Positions 49,635-58,030 of a stretch of 64,000 nucleotides of DNA are shown piece by piece. Every line of letters begins with the position of its first letter. The stretch's first letter is position 1. The translations under genes and the position numbers were made by a program. The notes below the pieces were generated by a model. That model did no database searches, was not told the origin of the DNA, and saw only the letters and a list, made by a program, of their open reading frames with translations. The stretch covers positions 744,001 to 808,000 of the forward strand of contig NZ_CP027859.1 in assembly GCF_005519465.1 (NCBI RefSeq), given 5' to 3'. Origin of the DNA: Streptomyces clavuligerus. GTDB lineage: Bacteria > Actinomycetota > Actinomycetes > Streptomycetales > Streptomycetaceae.

Positions 49635-51629
49635 GTGCGTAGACAGGACCAACCAGGCGGAACGGCGAGGGCGGCGGCCCGGTGGGGGGTGACGCTGTCG
49701 ACGGTGCTGGCCCTCGCCATGGGGCTGGCCCCGGGCGGGAGTACGGCGGTCGCGGCGCCCTCCTATGGAACGGGCACGGGAACGGGGACGGGGACGGGCG
49801 CCGATACGGAGGTACGGTCCGTCACCCTGGGGGACGGCGGGCGGATCACCACCAGCGCGAACGGCAGGGCCCTCAGCCACGAACCGGCCGAGGGGCGCGC
49901 GCAGGGCCCGCTGATGTTACAGACCAGCAGTGCCACGGGCGGCCGTGTCCACGCCCTGTCGCTCGACGCGGCGCGGGACATCACGGCAGGACGGCAGGAC
50001 GCACGGCGCTACGACATCACCGAGCTGACCGGCAGACAGACCGCCGCGAGCGGCGGCACCACGGCGGCGGAGCGCACAGGCCGGGACCGCACCCCCGAGG
50101 CCGCCCCCAAACCGGGCCGCAAACCGGTCACCCACACCCTGACGATCGACTTCATCGGACGGGACGGCGCGCCGAGCCGTGACTTCGCCAGCCGGATACA
50201 GGGCTTCTCCGGCGCCGCCACCGGCATCTTCCCACCCGTCGACGCCTCGTCGGGCACTGCCACTCTCCAGGTGCCTCCGGGCCGCTATGGACTGGAGGCC
50301 ATCCGCCGGGACCACCCCTCGGACCCCAAGGCCGCCACGGACGTACTCATCCAGCCCTGGCTGGAGGTGACCGGCGACACCAGAGTCACCGTGGACGCGC
50401 GCACCACCCGGCCGACGCGCCTCACCCCACCGGACCCCCGGGCGACCCATGTGATGAGCGAGCTGAACTACCGGGTGACGGTGGGCGAGCACTACATGGG
50501 GTTCGCCATGTCGTCGAGGACAGCCGATATCCGTACGGCGCACATCGGGCCGGAGGTCACGGACGGTTCGCTCACCCAGGCGTGGACCGCGATGTGGGCA
50601 CAGGGCACCACCGACTACAACCTCGCGCTCGGGGAGGTCGAGTCCCGGCGCCTGGTGACCGGGAAGACCCGGCACTTCACGGACGGCGAGCTGGCCACCG
50701 TCCGCACCCGGGCGGGCCTTTCCGGAGCGGACGGCGCACAGGGCGAGATCTCCGCCGTCGGCGTCACGCCGGGGAGGATGTTCCCGATGGTCCCGATACG
50801 GGAGCTACCGCTGCCCACCACCCGTACACAGCGGCTGTCGACGGTACCGGGAACCTCTTGGGCGCTGGGTACCAAGCAGCGTCAGGCGCTGCCAGGCAGC
50901 CCCCCATGGGCGCGGGAAGCCTCGTACTCCACCCCGCTCAGGGAGTACGCGCCGGGGAGCCACCGGGTCGAGACCTTCAACACCGGGGTGTTCTCGCCGC
51001 TGCTCGGGGACGACCGTGACGGAGTGACGCGGGACGGGAACGTCCTCCAGGGCTCCCTGCCGCTGCTCGCGGACGGCGCCGGTCACCGGGGCGGCTCGGC
51101 CCTGTCGTCGGCACGGACCACGCTGCACCGCGACGGGGTCCTGATCGGCGAGAACGACGATCCTCTCAGCGGCGCCCCGGGCCGGGGCTTCACCGTGCCG
51201 CCGGGGGACGCCTCGTACACCCTGGCCACGTCCGTCACCCGGGACCCGGCGGTGGCGCGGGCGGCCTCCCGGATGGACGCCTCCTGGACGTTCCGCTCCC
51301 GGGAGACCACGGCTCCGGAGCGGCTTCCGGTCTCCGTCGCCCGTTTCCACACGCCCGTTGATCTGCGGTCCACCGCCCCGGCCGGGGCCCGGCAGCATGT
51401 CGCCGTCGGCCTCCAGGGCCCGGCGGCCCGGCCCGGGAACCTCGCGTCCCTGACGGTGGACGTCTCCTACGACGGGGGCGCGACCTGGAAGTCCACGCCC
51501 GTCACGGACCGGCGTTTCCAGGTCGTGAACCCGGCGGCCGGGAAGGGGATCTCCTTCCGGGCCACGTTCACCGACCGGGGCGGCAACAAGGGCACCGTGA
51601 CGGTCGTCGACGCCTACCACGGCAGGTAG
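49635..51629 (+). CDS. Large secreted protein, S8-protease-tail-like without catalytic domain
   Basis: 664 residues from GTG 49635 (GGAAGGAG 6 nt before). Signal peptide about 1-39 (TLSTVLALAMGLAPGGSTAVAA). A GTGTGTGTG low-complexity run at about 45-53 comes from a 6-bp DNA repeat. The remainder is all beta: a HTLTIDFIGRDGAPSRDF domain near 190, and a terminal VDVSYDGGATWKSTPVTDR segment typical of domains at the end of Streptomyces subtilisin-like exoproteins. No Asp/His/Ser triad is visible, so it is unlikely to be a protease itself. Confidence 0.7.
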   Translation: MRRQDQPGGTARAAARWGVTLSTVLALAMGLAPGGSTAVAAPSYGTGTGTGTGTGADTEVRSVTLGDGGRITTSANGRALSHEPAEGRAQGPLMLQTSSATGGRVHALSLDAARDITAGRQDARRYDITELTGRQTAASGGTTAAERTGRDRTPEAAPKPGRKPVTHTLTIDFIGRDGAPSRDFASRIQGFSGAATGIFPPVDASSGTATLQVPPGRYGLEAIRRDHPSDPKAATDVLIQPWLEVTGDTRVTVDARTTRPTRLTPPDPRATHVMSELNYRVTVGEHYMGFAMSSRTADIRTAHIGPEVTDGSLTQAWTAMWAQGTTDYNLALGEVESRRLVTGKTRHFTDGELATVRTRAGLSGADGAQGEISAVGVTPGRMFPMVPIRELPLPTTRTQRLSTVPGTSWALGTKQRQALPGSPPWAREASYSTPLREYAPGSHRVETFNTGVFSPLLGDDRDGVTRDGNVLQGSLPLLADGAGHRGGSALSSARTTLHRDGVLIGENDDPLSGAPGRGFTVPPGDASYTLATSVTRDPAVARAASRMDASWTFRSRETTAPERLPVSVARFHTPVDLRSTAPAGARQHVAVGLQGPAARPGNLASLTVDVSYDGGATWKSTPVTDRRFQVVNPAAGKGISFRATFTDRGGNKGTVTVVDAYHGR

Positions 51630-51676
51630 GGACGGCTGGCAGGGGCGGGGCGCCGGGACCGTCACGGTGCGCTGGA

Positions 51677-52654
51677 TCATCCGGCGGCGGTGTGCGGAGC
51701 GCTGCGCCCCTGCCCCGACGGACACACGGGCAGCGGCCCCATACGGCCGGTCTCCGGCTCGTGTTCCACGTCGGCGCCCCAGATGAACGGCGGGCAGGTC
51801 GCCCCGGCGGCCACCGCGACGGTCACCTCCCGGGACGACGTGGCGGGGATGTCCAGCTCGCAGAGGAGCAGTTCCAGCAGGATGCGGGCGGGCCGGGGCG
51901 GGCTGGTGGTGCCGTCCGGGTGGGTGATGCCCGGGAGCGGCGGGAGCAGAAGGCTCCGCTGGTGGTGGCCGCATGCCGGGGACGGGGAGGAGAGTACGGC
52001 GTCACCCACCTTCTTCCGGATGCCGAGGGCGGGGACCCCGAAGGTGTGCCGCTTGCTCGTCCCGTTGGTGACCTTCAGGGTGTAGACGGACTTCCCGCCG
52101 GAGGCGACCGGTCCGCTGATGTCGAGGCTCAGCCTCGGCGGTTCCGGCTGCGGCGGACGGACCGGTTCGACGTTCGACGTGGCGCTGATGGTGTAGTCCC
52201 GCTCCCCGGCGACGTCGTAGTAGCCGATCTCTCCGCCGGGGAAGCGGTCGTGGAAACGGTGGTCGAAGCGGATCGTGGCCTTGATCTCGTAATGCCCCTT
52301 GCCCCGGTAGTCCAGCAGTTCACCCAGGTGTCCGCCGCCGATGTCCTGCCCCTCCCGCTTGGCGGTGTAGTGGCCGGTGATGGAGTCGCACTTCACCGAT
52401 TCCGTGACGAACCAGGAGCCGGTCCTCTTGCAGTTCCCGGAGGCGTCCGCCCACAGATGGTGGCCGTTCGTCCAGAGGCAGAGCCGGAGCAGGGCCCAGC
52501 TCCCCTTGTTGCCGGACACGTTCCCGACGGTGCAGTCCACCATGTGCACCGGCAGCGGCGCGGCTGCCGCCGGTGCCGCGCCCGGCGCTCCGAGCGCCGT
52601 CGATATCGCCAGGGCCGCCGCCACGGCCATCACTCGCCATCGGGACACACGCAT
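51677..52654 (-). CDS. Secreted protein of unknown function
   Basis: 325 residues from ATG 52654 with GGAGGAG upstream; a GTG two codons earlier is possible. Signal peptide about 1-32 ending in APAAAA. Two beta-rich parts follow: the first (33-150) has four cysteines and HYTAKREGQDIGGGHLGE, the second (about 170-290) resembles an Ig-like fold with SVYTLKVTNGTSKRHTFGVPAL, a typical C-terminal stalk. No enzyme motif. It is not in an operon with the S26 gene, from which it is separated by 150 bp, though they share direction. Confidence 0.68.
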   Translation of the reverse strand: MRVSRWRVMAVAAALAISTALGAPGAAPAAAAPLPVHMVDCTVGNVSGNKGSWALLRLCLWTNGHHLWADASGNCKRTGSWFVTESVKCDSITGHYTAKREGQDIGGGHLGELLDYRGKGHYEIKATIRFDHRFHDRFPGGEIGYYDVAGERDYTISATSNVEPVRPPQPEPPRLSLDISGPVASGGKSVYTLKVTNGTSKRHTFGVPALGIRKKVGDAVLSSPSPACGHHQRSLLLPPLPGITHPDGTTSPPRPARILLELLLCELDIPATSSREVTVAVAAGATCPPFIWGADVEHEPETGRMGPLPVCPSGQGRSAPHTAAG

Positions 52655-52804
52655 AGTGCTCACTCCTCCGGTCACGCCCGGCGCACGCCCGTCTGTTCAA
52701 GGGCCGCCGTCCGGGCCACGCCCAGGGTCGGCCCGCTGTCCGCCGCGTCACCGGAGGAGCCTCGGACGTCCACTCCAACGGGTGAAAAGGGGTGGAAAAG
52801 TGTT

Positions 52805-53404
52805 TCACCGCCGACGTGGTGACGAAGTGGCCCGAGGGGTCCGGGGTGTCAGACGGCGGACCGCGACACCGAGAATGTCGGCGCGTTCCACAAAACCGGT
52901 GTGGCGTGAGTCGTGGCTGTGGTCAGTGTTGTCACCGAGGACGATGTAACGGTCCTTGGGTACGGGTCTGCCCGCCTCGCGGGTGAGGGCCGGGCCGAGA
53001 CCGGCGGGGACCGGGTCGCCGGGGGACGCCGCGACGCGTTTGATCATCCAGCGGCGGGCGGAGAGCGGCGCGCCGGGCTCCGGGACCCCGGGACCCGGCA
53101 CGTCGGCCGCCGGGCCGTCGGAGGGGCGAGCGTCGGGGAGGAGAGCGCCAAGGGGCGGGGCGCCGGACGGCGGACGGCGTGCCACCACCACGACCCGGCC
53201 GGCCATGGGGCCGGGGGCTCGCCGGGACGGGGACAGCCTCCGTATGAGGACCCTGTCGCCGCTCCGGTACGAGGGCTCCATGCTGGCCCCGGCGACGGTG
53301 ACCACGGCGAAGCGGCGGCGCAGCACCAGCGCCGCCGCGACCGGGAGCGTCGTCGCCACGGCGGCCACGACGGCCATGACGAGGGGGGCACTCATCGGTT
53401 TCAC
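52805..53404 (-). CDS. S26-family signal peptidase homologue
   Basis: 199 residues from GTG 53404, overlapping the ABC exporter stop (GTGA). One N-terminal membrane helix (about 7-27) precedes GASMEPSYRSGD with catalytic Ser41 and WMIKRVAASPGD with catalytic Lys121. The GDNTDHSHDSRHTGFV box near 155 is normal. The active site faces outside. As the last gene of the six-cysteine peptide operon, it probably removes the leaders, whose end AHA suits a signal-peptidase site. Pro-rich insert at 85-112. Confidence 0.9.
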   Translation of the reverse strand: MKPMSAPLVMAVVAAVATTLPVAAALVLRRRFAVVTVAGASMEPSYRSGDRVLIRRLSPSRRAPGPMAGRVVVVARRPPSGAPPLGALLPDARPSDGPAADVPGPGVPEPGAPLSARRWMIKRVAASPGDPVPAGLGPALTREAGRPVPKDRYIVLGDNTDHSHDSRHTGFVERADILGVAVRRLTPRTPRATSSPRRR

Positions 53405-55317
53405 CGGTCCGCTCCCATGACCGAGGGGGACGGGCCGGGCGCAGGAAGGACGTCAGGTGGGTCAGGTGCTTCGCCGCGGTACCCCCGGGCCTGGACGGAG
53501 AAGAGCCGCGCGTAGGTCCCGTCGGCGCGGATCAGCTCGTCGTGCGTACCCCGTTCCGTGACCCGGCCGTCGTCGAGCACCGCGATCATGTCGGCGTCCC
53601 GGAGTGCGCCGAGACGGTGGGAGATGAGCACGCTGGTGCGGCCCGCGCGGTACTCGCGCAGCCGCAGGTGCACCCGGTATTCGGCCTCGGCGTCGAGTCC
53701 TGAGCTGGGTTCGTCGAGGATGAGCAGGTCGGCACGGTCGCGGAAGAAGGAGCGGGCGAGGGCGAGGCGCTGCCACTGGCCGCCGGAGAGCACTGTGCCC
53801 GCCACCGGTTCCTCCTTCTCCTCCTCGGCGAAGAAGGTCCGGCTGAGCAGGGTGTCGTATCCGTCGGCGAGCCGGGTCACGGTCTCGTGGGCCCCGGCGA
53901 GCCGGGCGGCGTGCTCGATCCGGCTGTGGTCCCGCAGCCGTTCCAGGTCTCCGAGTCCGATGTTCTCCCCGGCGGTCAGGTCGTACTCCATGTAGTCCTG
54001 GAACGTGGCCCCGATCCGGCGCCGCAGCTCGGCGGGGTCGGCGTCGCGCAGGTCGGTCCCGTCCCACAGGATGCGGCCCCGGGTCGGGTCGTACAGTCGG
54101 CAGAGCAGTTTGACGAGGGTCGACTTGCCCGCCCCGTTGAGTCCCACGAGGGCGACGGCACGTCCCGCCGGAATGGTGAGATCCGCCCCGCGCAGCACCC
54201 ACGGGTGGTCCTCGCTGTAGCGGAACCAGACGTCCCGCAGCTCGATGCCGTGCCGCAGCGGCGGGACGGGCCGGGGGCGGGCGCTGACGGGCAGGTCGTC
54301 CGGGGTGGCCCGGACGGTGACGTAGTGGTCGAAGAGCAGCAGGGCCTGGTGCCCGTTGGCGATCTCGTTGGCGATTCCGGCGAGGGCGGCCTGGACGGCG
54401 GGCAGGGCCGCGAGCAGCAGGGACACATCGCCGACTCCGACGCCGCCCCCGCCCGCCGTGCGGACCGCCCACAGCAGGCCGAGCCCCGCGACCAGCGCGG
54501 CGAGGACTCCGAGGCCGAGTTGCACGGCCAGTTCCTGACGGTCGACGGTCTGTTTCGCGGCGTCGGCCCGGCGGCGTTCGTCGTTCATCCTGCCGCGCAG
54601 GAAGCCGCCGATGCCGAAGAGACGGATCTCCTTGGCGGCCTGGGGGCTGGTCAGGAGCTGCCGGTAGAACAGTTCACGGCGTTCGGCGGGACCGATGTCC
54701 CAGAACATGGCCGCGCGCCGTCGGCTCATCGCCAGTTCGCCGACGAGGACGGGTACCGCGGACAGCAGGACGGCGGCGGCGAGGACCGGGCTCAGCACGA
54801 TCAGCGAGCCGAGGAACCCGGACGCGGTGACCACCGCCTGGAGGACGCCCAGCGCGCTGTTGACCGCCTGCGTCGGCATCATGCCGCCCGCCTGCTGGGC
54901 GAGGCGCAGCCGGTCGAGGAAGCGTGGGTCCTCGAACCGGCGCAGCCCGGTCAGTCCGTCCACGGACCGGTAGAGGGCGTCCTGCGCGGTGAGCCCGGCG
55001 GCCCGTTGCATCTGCGCCCGGATGTACTGGGCGAGTTGCGGAACCGCCGCCGCCGCGACTCCCGAGGCGGCGAGCAGCGCCGCCGGGACGAGCAGCGCGT
55101 CCACGCCACCGCCGCCCGCCAGCCGGTCCAGGACCGCCCGGACGGTCCACGCGGCGGCGACGGGCAGGAGTCCCCCGGCGACGGTGAGCAGGACGAGGGC
55201 CACGAGGTGCCAGGGCGCGGAGGTGAAGGCGAGCGCGGTCGCCGCGCGCAGGACGCGCAGGAGGCGGCGCGGGCCGGGTGTCTCGTTCGTTCCCTTCGCC
55301 ACGGGGGCCGCCGTCAC
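53401..55317 (-). CDS. ABC exporter (fused membrane and ATPase domains)
   Basis: 638 residues from GTG 55317, overlapping the redoxin stop (GTGA). Six hydrophobic segments in 1-340, then the ATPase: GLNGAGKST (Walker A, about 410), LSGGQWQRLALARS (signature), LLILDEPSSGLD (Walker B) and ISHR (switch His). It is a half-transporter that would dimerise. There is no N-terminal C39 peptidase domain, unlike double-glycine bacteriocin exporters, which fits the separate S26 gene next to it. It should export the six-cysteine peptides. Confidence 0.92.
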   Translation of the reverse strand: MTAAPVAKGTNETPGPRRLLRVLRAATALAFTSAPWHLVALVLLTVAGGLLPVAAAWTVRAVLDRLAGGGGVDALLVPAALLAASGVAAAAVPQLAQYIRAQMQRAAGLTAQDALYRSVDGLTGLRRFEDPRFLDRLRLAQQAGGMMPTQAVNSALGVLQAVVTASGFLGSLIVLSPVLAAAVLLSAVPVLVGELAMSRRRAAMFWDIGPAERRELFYRQLLTSPQAAKEIRLFGIGGFLRGRMNDERRRADAAKQTVDRQELAVQLGLGVLAALVAGLGLLWAVRTAGGGGVGVGDVSLLLAALPAVQAALAGIANEIANGHQALLLFDHYVTVRATPDDLPVSARPRPVPPLRHGIELRDVWFRYSEDHPWVLRGADLTIPAGRAVALVGLNGAGKSTLVKLLCRLYDPTRGRILWDGTDLRDADPAELRRRIGATFQDYMEYDLTAGENIGLGDLERLRDHSRIEHAARLAGAHETVTRLADGYDTLLSRTFFAEEEKEEPVAGTVLSGGQWQRLALARSFFRDRADLLILDEPSSGLDAEAEYRVHLRLREYRAGRTSVLISHRLGALRDADMIAVLDDGRVTERGTHDELIRADGTYARLFSVQARGYRGEAPDPPDVLPAPGPSPSVMGADR

Positions 55318-55865
55318 GGAAGCAGGGCGGGCGAGGCGGACAGGACCTGCTCCCCCACCGACTCGACGACGAGCTGTCCGCCCGCGCGGCGGACCCGGCA
55401 CAGCGCGGGGAAGGCACGGACCTTGAACGCCTCGGTCAGCGGTCCGGAGATCCCCTCGTGCACGACCGTCCCGTACGGTGACAGCTCACGGAGCATCAGA
55501 TCGGTGTCGTCCTCCCCCGGTTCCCCGCCCGCGACCACGGCGAGCACCCCGTTCCCGGGCGCCGCCGCGAGGGCCGCCGCCACCCGGGGCAGTTCCTCGT
55601 GACAGGGCGCGCAGCCCGGGTTGAGGAAGGCCACGACGGCCGGTGAGCGCAGGTCGGCGGGGGTCAGGGAACGGCCGTCGACGGTGGTCGCCGCGAAGTC
55701 CCCGACGATGGCGCGCGGCGGGAGCATCCCATCGTCGGGAGCCTGATCCCGCAGGGTGCGGGCGCCCTGCTGGGTGCGGAGCCTGCGGATCACCCCCACG
55801 GTCAGCAGCAGGTCGAGCAGACAGAGCGCGCCGAGGAGCACGACGGCGGCGATGAGATAGGGCAT
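55314..55865 (-). CDS. Membrane-anchored MauD/TlpA-like redoxin
   Basis: 183 residues. One N-terminal helix (about 3-24) anchors a thioredoxin-fold domain with active-site NPGCAPCHEELP (CxxC, about residues 84-87) and a cis-Pro like region at AFPALCRVR. The length and anchor match MauD, which forms disulfides in the methylamine dehydrogenase small subunit together with MauE. The gene lies 2 bp after mauE-like and overlaps the exporter start. It probably oxidises the cysteine-rich peptides outside the membrane. Confidence 0.88.
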   Translation of the reverse strand: MPYLIAAVVLLGALCLLDLLLTVGVIRRLRTQQGARTLRDQAPDDGMLPPRAIVGDFAATTVDGRSLTPADLRSPAVVAFLNPGCAPCHEELPRVAAALAAAPGNGVLAVVAGGEPGEDDTDLMLRELSPYGTVVHEGISGPLTEAFKVRAFPALCRVRRAGGQLVVESVGEQVLSASPALLP

Positions 55866-55867
55866 GG

Positions 55868-56410
55868 TCACTTCTCCGTTCCGATACGGACGGCGTCCCG
55901 CAGCCCCGCGCCGATGTCGTCGAGGACCGTCACGACCACGCCCAGGACGAGACCGGTGCCGACGGCCAGCGCGAGGCCGCCCGGCGCCCCGGGCAGCGAG
56001 TCGGAGGCGCCGAGGGCGCCGGTCCCCGCCACGGTGATCAGCAGGGCGTTGCGGACGAGATGGACGGGGCCGAGCCTGCTCTCCGACGCCCCGAAGCACC
56101 GGCACCGGCCGCGCACGCCACGCCGCAGCGAGGCCGCGATGGCGACGGTGAACGCGCCGAACAGACCGCCCGCGAGAGCGAACCCGGCGCGGTGCGAAGG
56201 GGACGGCGCGAGCAGCAGCACCACGGCCCCCGCCTCCGCCGCGACGACGATCGCCGCCACGGTGCGCGCGGGGCGCGCGGGCAGTTCCGTCAGCTCCCGT
56301 ACGGAGCCGGTGAACGCGGCGTAGGACTCGGCGTCGCGGATTTTGCTCATGGCGGCGACGGCGAGGACGACCACGAGCAGGGTGCGGCAGGACAGCACGA
56401 CGATTTCCAT
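55868..56410 (-). CDS. MauE/DoxX-type redox membrane protein
   Basis: 180 residues with four or five membrane helices. The MauE signature RGRCRCFGAS (about residues 106-115) is intact. MauE is thought to supply oxidising power for disulfide formation by MauD, in the manner of a quinone-linked oxidase partner. It is the first enzyme gene after the two peptide genes, 127 bp downstream, and is followed by redoxin, ABC exporter and S26 peptidase in one tight operon. GAAAGG lies before ATG 56410. Confidence 0.87.
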   Translation of the reverse strand: MEIVVLSCRTLLVVVLAVAAMSKIRDAESYAAFTGSVRELTELPARPARTVAAIVVAAEAGAVVLLLAPSPSHRAGFALAGGLFGAFTVAIAASLRRGVRGRCRCFGASESRLGPVHLVRNALLITVAGTGALGASDSLPGAPGGLALAVGTGLVLGVVVTVLDDIGAGLRDAVRIGTEK

Positions 56411-56537
56411 GGTCGGCCTTTCGTCGGATGGAGGCAGGGCGTGCTGCCCGTACCGGCAGGGGTACGGGCAGCCCGCGCGCATGGTCGCCCGGCGGGGGCC
56501 ACGGACACCCCCGCCGGGCGGGATCAGTGGCGGTGGG

Positions 56538-56738
56538 TCAGCAGCCGCAGTGGCCGTACTCCCAGTACCAGCTGCCGTCGTCGCAGTTGACCCGGTACTG
56601 CGTGTAGTTCCGGCGCCCGGCACAGCTGCCGGGAATGCAGCGCGAACCGACCCTGCGGCACGCAACCGCGTGGGCCGTCGCACCCGGGGCCAGCCGGTCC
56701 ACCAGCTGGTCGGCTAACGCTTGCAGGAGCTTCGTCAT
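56538..56738 (-). CDS. Six-cysteine precursor peptide A
   Basis: 66 residues. Leader 1-24 (starts MTKLLQALADQL, ends ATAHA) is amphipathic, has no hydrophobic core and thus is no Sec signal. The core has cysteines spaced C-6-C-4-C-12-C-11-C-1-C and ends in HCGC. Three disulfides are likely. AHA is a signal-peptidase-like cut site placed two residues before the first Cys. AAAGGA precedes the ATG. It is a paralogue of peptide B and is followed by maturation and export genes. Confidence 0.9.
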   Translation of the reverse strand: MTKLLQALADQLVDRLAPGATAHAVACRRVGSRCIPGSCAGRRNYTQYRVNCDDGSWYWEYGHCGC

Positions 56739-56823
56739 GAGCATTCCTTTCGTCGGTCCCACGCGGTCGGATACCACGCGGGAAGAATGAGGTGGGGCAG
56801 TGCCGTGCGGCAGCCGATGGGGC

Positions 56824-57030
56824 TCAGCAGCCGCAGCGGACCCACTGCCACTCCGAGGGAGGGCCGCCGTCGTCGCACACCCATCGGCGCTGCAAAACCC
56901 GTCCGTACGGGCCACAGGGCTGGGCCACACACCGCGAGCCCACCAGCTGGCAGTTGACCGCGTGGGCCGTCGCACCCGGGGCCAGCCGCAAGACCAGCCG
57001 GTCGGCGAGGCCGTTGAGGATCTTCGTCAT
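56824..57030 (-). CDS. Six-cysteine precursor peptide B
   Basis: 68 residues, first gene of the operon. Leader MTKILNGLADRL...ATAHA agrees with peptide A at about 18 of 24 positions, and GSRC and CDDG are kept in the core. Cysteine spacing C-6-C-4-C-12-C-13-C-1-C, ending RCGC. Between the Cys the sequence is freely diverged (PYGRVLQRRW), as expected for a toxin or bacteriocin-like family. GAAGGGAG is close upstream of ATG 57030. Confidence 0.9.
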   Translation of the reverse strand: MTKILNGLADRLVLRLAPGATAHAVNCQLVGSRCVAQPCGPYGRVLQRRWVCDDGGPPSEWQWVRCGC

Positions 57031-57199
57031 GGACGCTCCCTTCGCCGGTCCCGCGCAGTCGACGACTACGCGGGAGGGATGAGGTCCAGGCCCGGGAAAT
57101 CCGGTACGGACAGCGCCGAGCGGCGGTCCGTGGGCCGGGTGGGCCGGATGACGAAAAGACTGTCCGCCCGGTCTGTCCGGAACAACGGAAAGGCTCCAC

Positions 57200-57225
57200 C
57201 CCGGACAGGAATTCCAATGTCCGGG
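57200..57225. promoter_or_regulatory. Inverted repeat CCCGGACA-N10-TGTCCGGG
   Basis: Perfect 8-bp arms around GGAATTCCAA, 170 bp before peptide B. Two more TGTCCG half-sites lie just to the left (57160-57182). Likely operator of the peptide operon; it could also end the upstream regulator transcript, but there is no T tract. Confidence 0.55.
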
Positions 57226-57327
57226 CAGGTCAGAGCAGTGAGAAGAATTCCGTCCGCATGGCCTGCCGGACATCACCCGTTTGTCGGTCGGCGGCGGTCC
57301 GGCGGCTTTGGCGGCCGGGGGCACCCA

Positions 57328-57909
57328 TCACATGGTGATGCGGCCCTCGCGCCCCTCCCTCATTCCCTCGAACGGCAGGCTGGTCTCCGTCCCCGTCGGC
57401 CGGTCGACGGGGCGTTGCCCGCTCCCGTCGCCGGAGCCGAGCGCCCACACGCCCAGGAACAACAACAGCGCCGTCGCGGCGAGGAGCACCCGGCGCATAC
57501 GAGTGGCGCGGACGGCGCGTCGGCGCGGGCCGCGCGTGCGGAGGGGTGTGTCGTCGCTCGGCGGAGCCGACGGTGCCGACGGGGCCGACGGGGCCGACGG
57601 CTCCTCGGTGAACCGCGCCGCCACCCACGCGAGGGCCGCCAGCCGGTCGCGGGCCCGCAGCCACTCCTCGGCCTCCGCGCCCCGCCCGCAGGCGTGGACG
57701 AACGCGGCGAGCGTCTCCTCCCGGGGCAGCGACTTACGCTGCAAGGCATCGGCGAGGGTGCTGCGGGCGAGCACATCGCCCCGGGCCGCCGCCCTCTCCT
57801 CCAGTTGCCGGTAGGTCAGCCCGGAACGCTCCTTGAGCTGCCGCAGGAGTGCCACGAACTCCACCGGGTCGCGCGCTTCCTGTGGTTGCGGGTCCCCCGA
57901 ATACGTCAT
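57328..57909 (-). CDS. Membrane-anchored HTH protein
   Basis: 193 residues from ATG 57909. An XRE-like helix-turn-helix covers about 18-65 (LRQLKERSGLTYRQLEERAAARGDVLARSTLADALQ). After an APSAPSAPS linker (about 102-112) and basic RRRAVRATRMRR comes one membrane helix (137-152) and a short outside tail. Such anchored XRE proteins are common next to Streptomyces secreted peptide genes and may relay an outside signal. It is in the same direction as the six-cysteine operon, 297 bp before it, and divergent from the XRE-TPR regulator. Confidence 0.8.
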   Translation of the reverse strand: MTYSGDPQPQEARDPVEFVALLRQLKERSGLTYRQLEERAAARGDVLARSTLADALQRKSLPREETLAAFVHACGRGAEAEEWLRARDRLAALAWVAARFTEEPSAPSAPSAPSAPPSDDTPLRTRGPRRRAVRATRMRRVLLAATALLLFLGVWALGSGDGSGQRPVDRPTGTETSLPFEGMREGREGRITM

Positions 57910-58030
57910 GGACAGCAGCTTCACCGGATATTCACCAGAAATACAAGATAAATCCCGCCAATCTCACCGCCTGTAGCCAGCCACCCCTTACCCGTCAGGC
58001 GCATGGGCGGAACGCGCGTACCCTCGTGAT

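Noticed and set aside
56538..57030. Methylamine dehydrogenase light chain
   Set aside because: MauE and MauD homologues suggested it, but the peptides are far too short, lack the tryptophan pair for TTQ and have no heavy-chain gene beside them.
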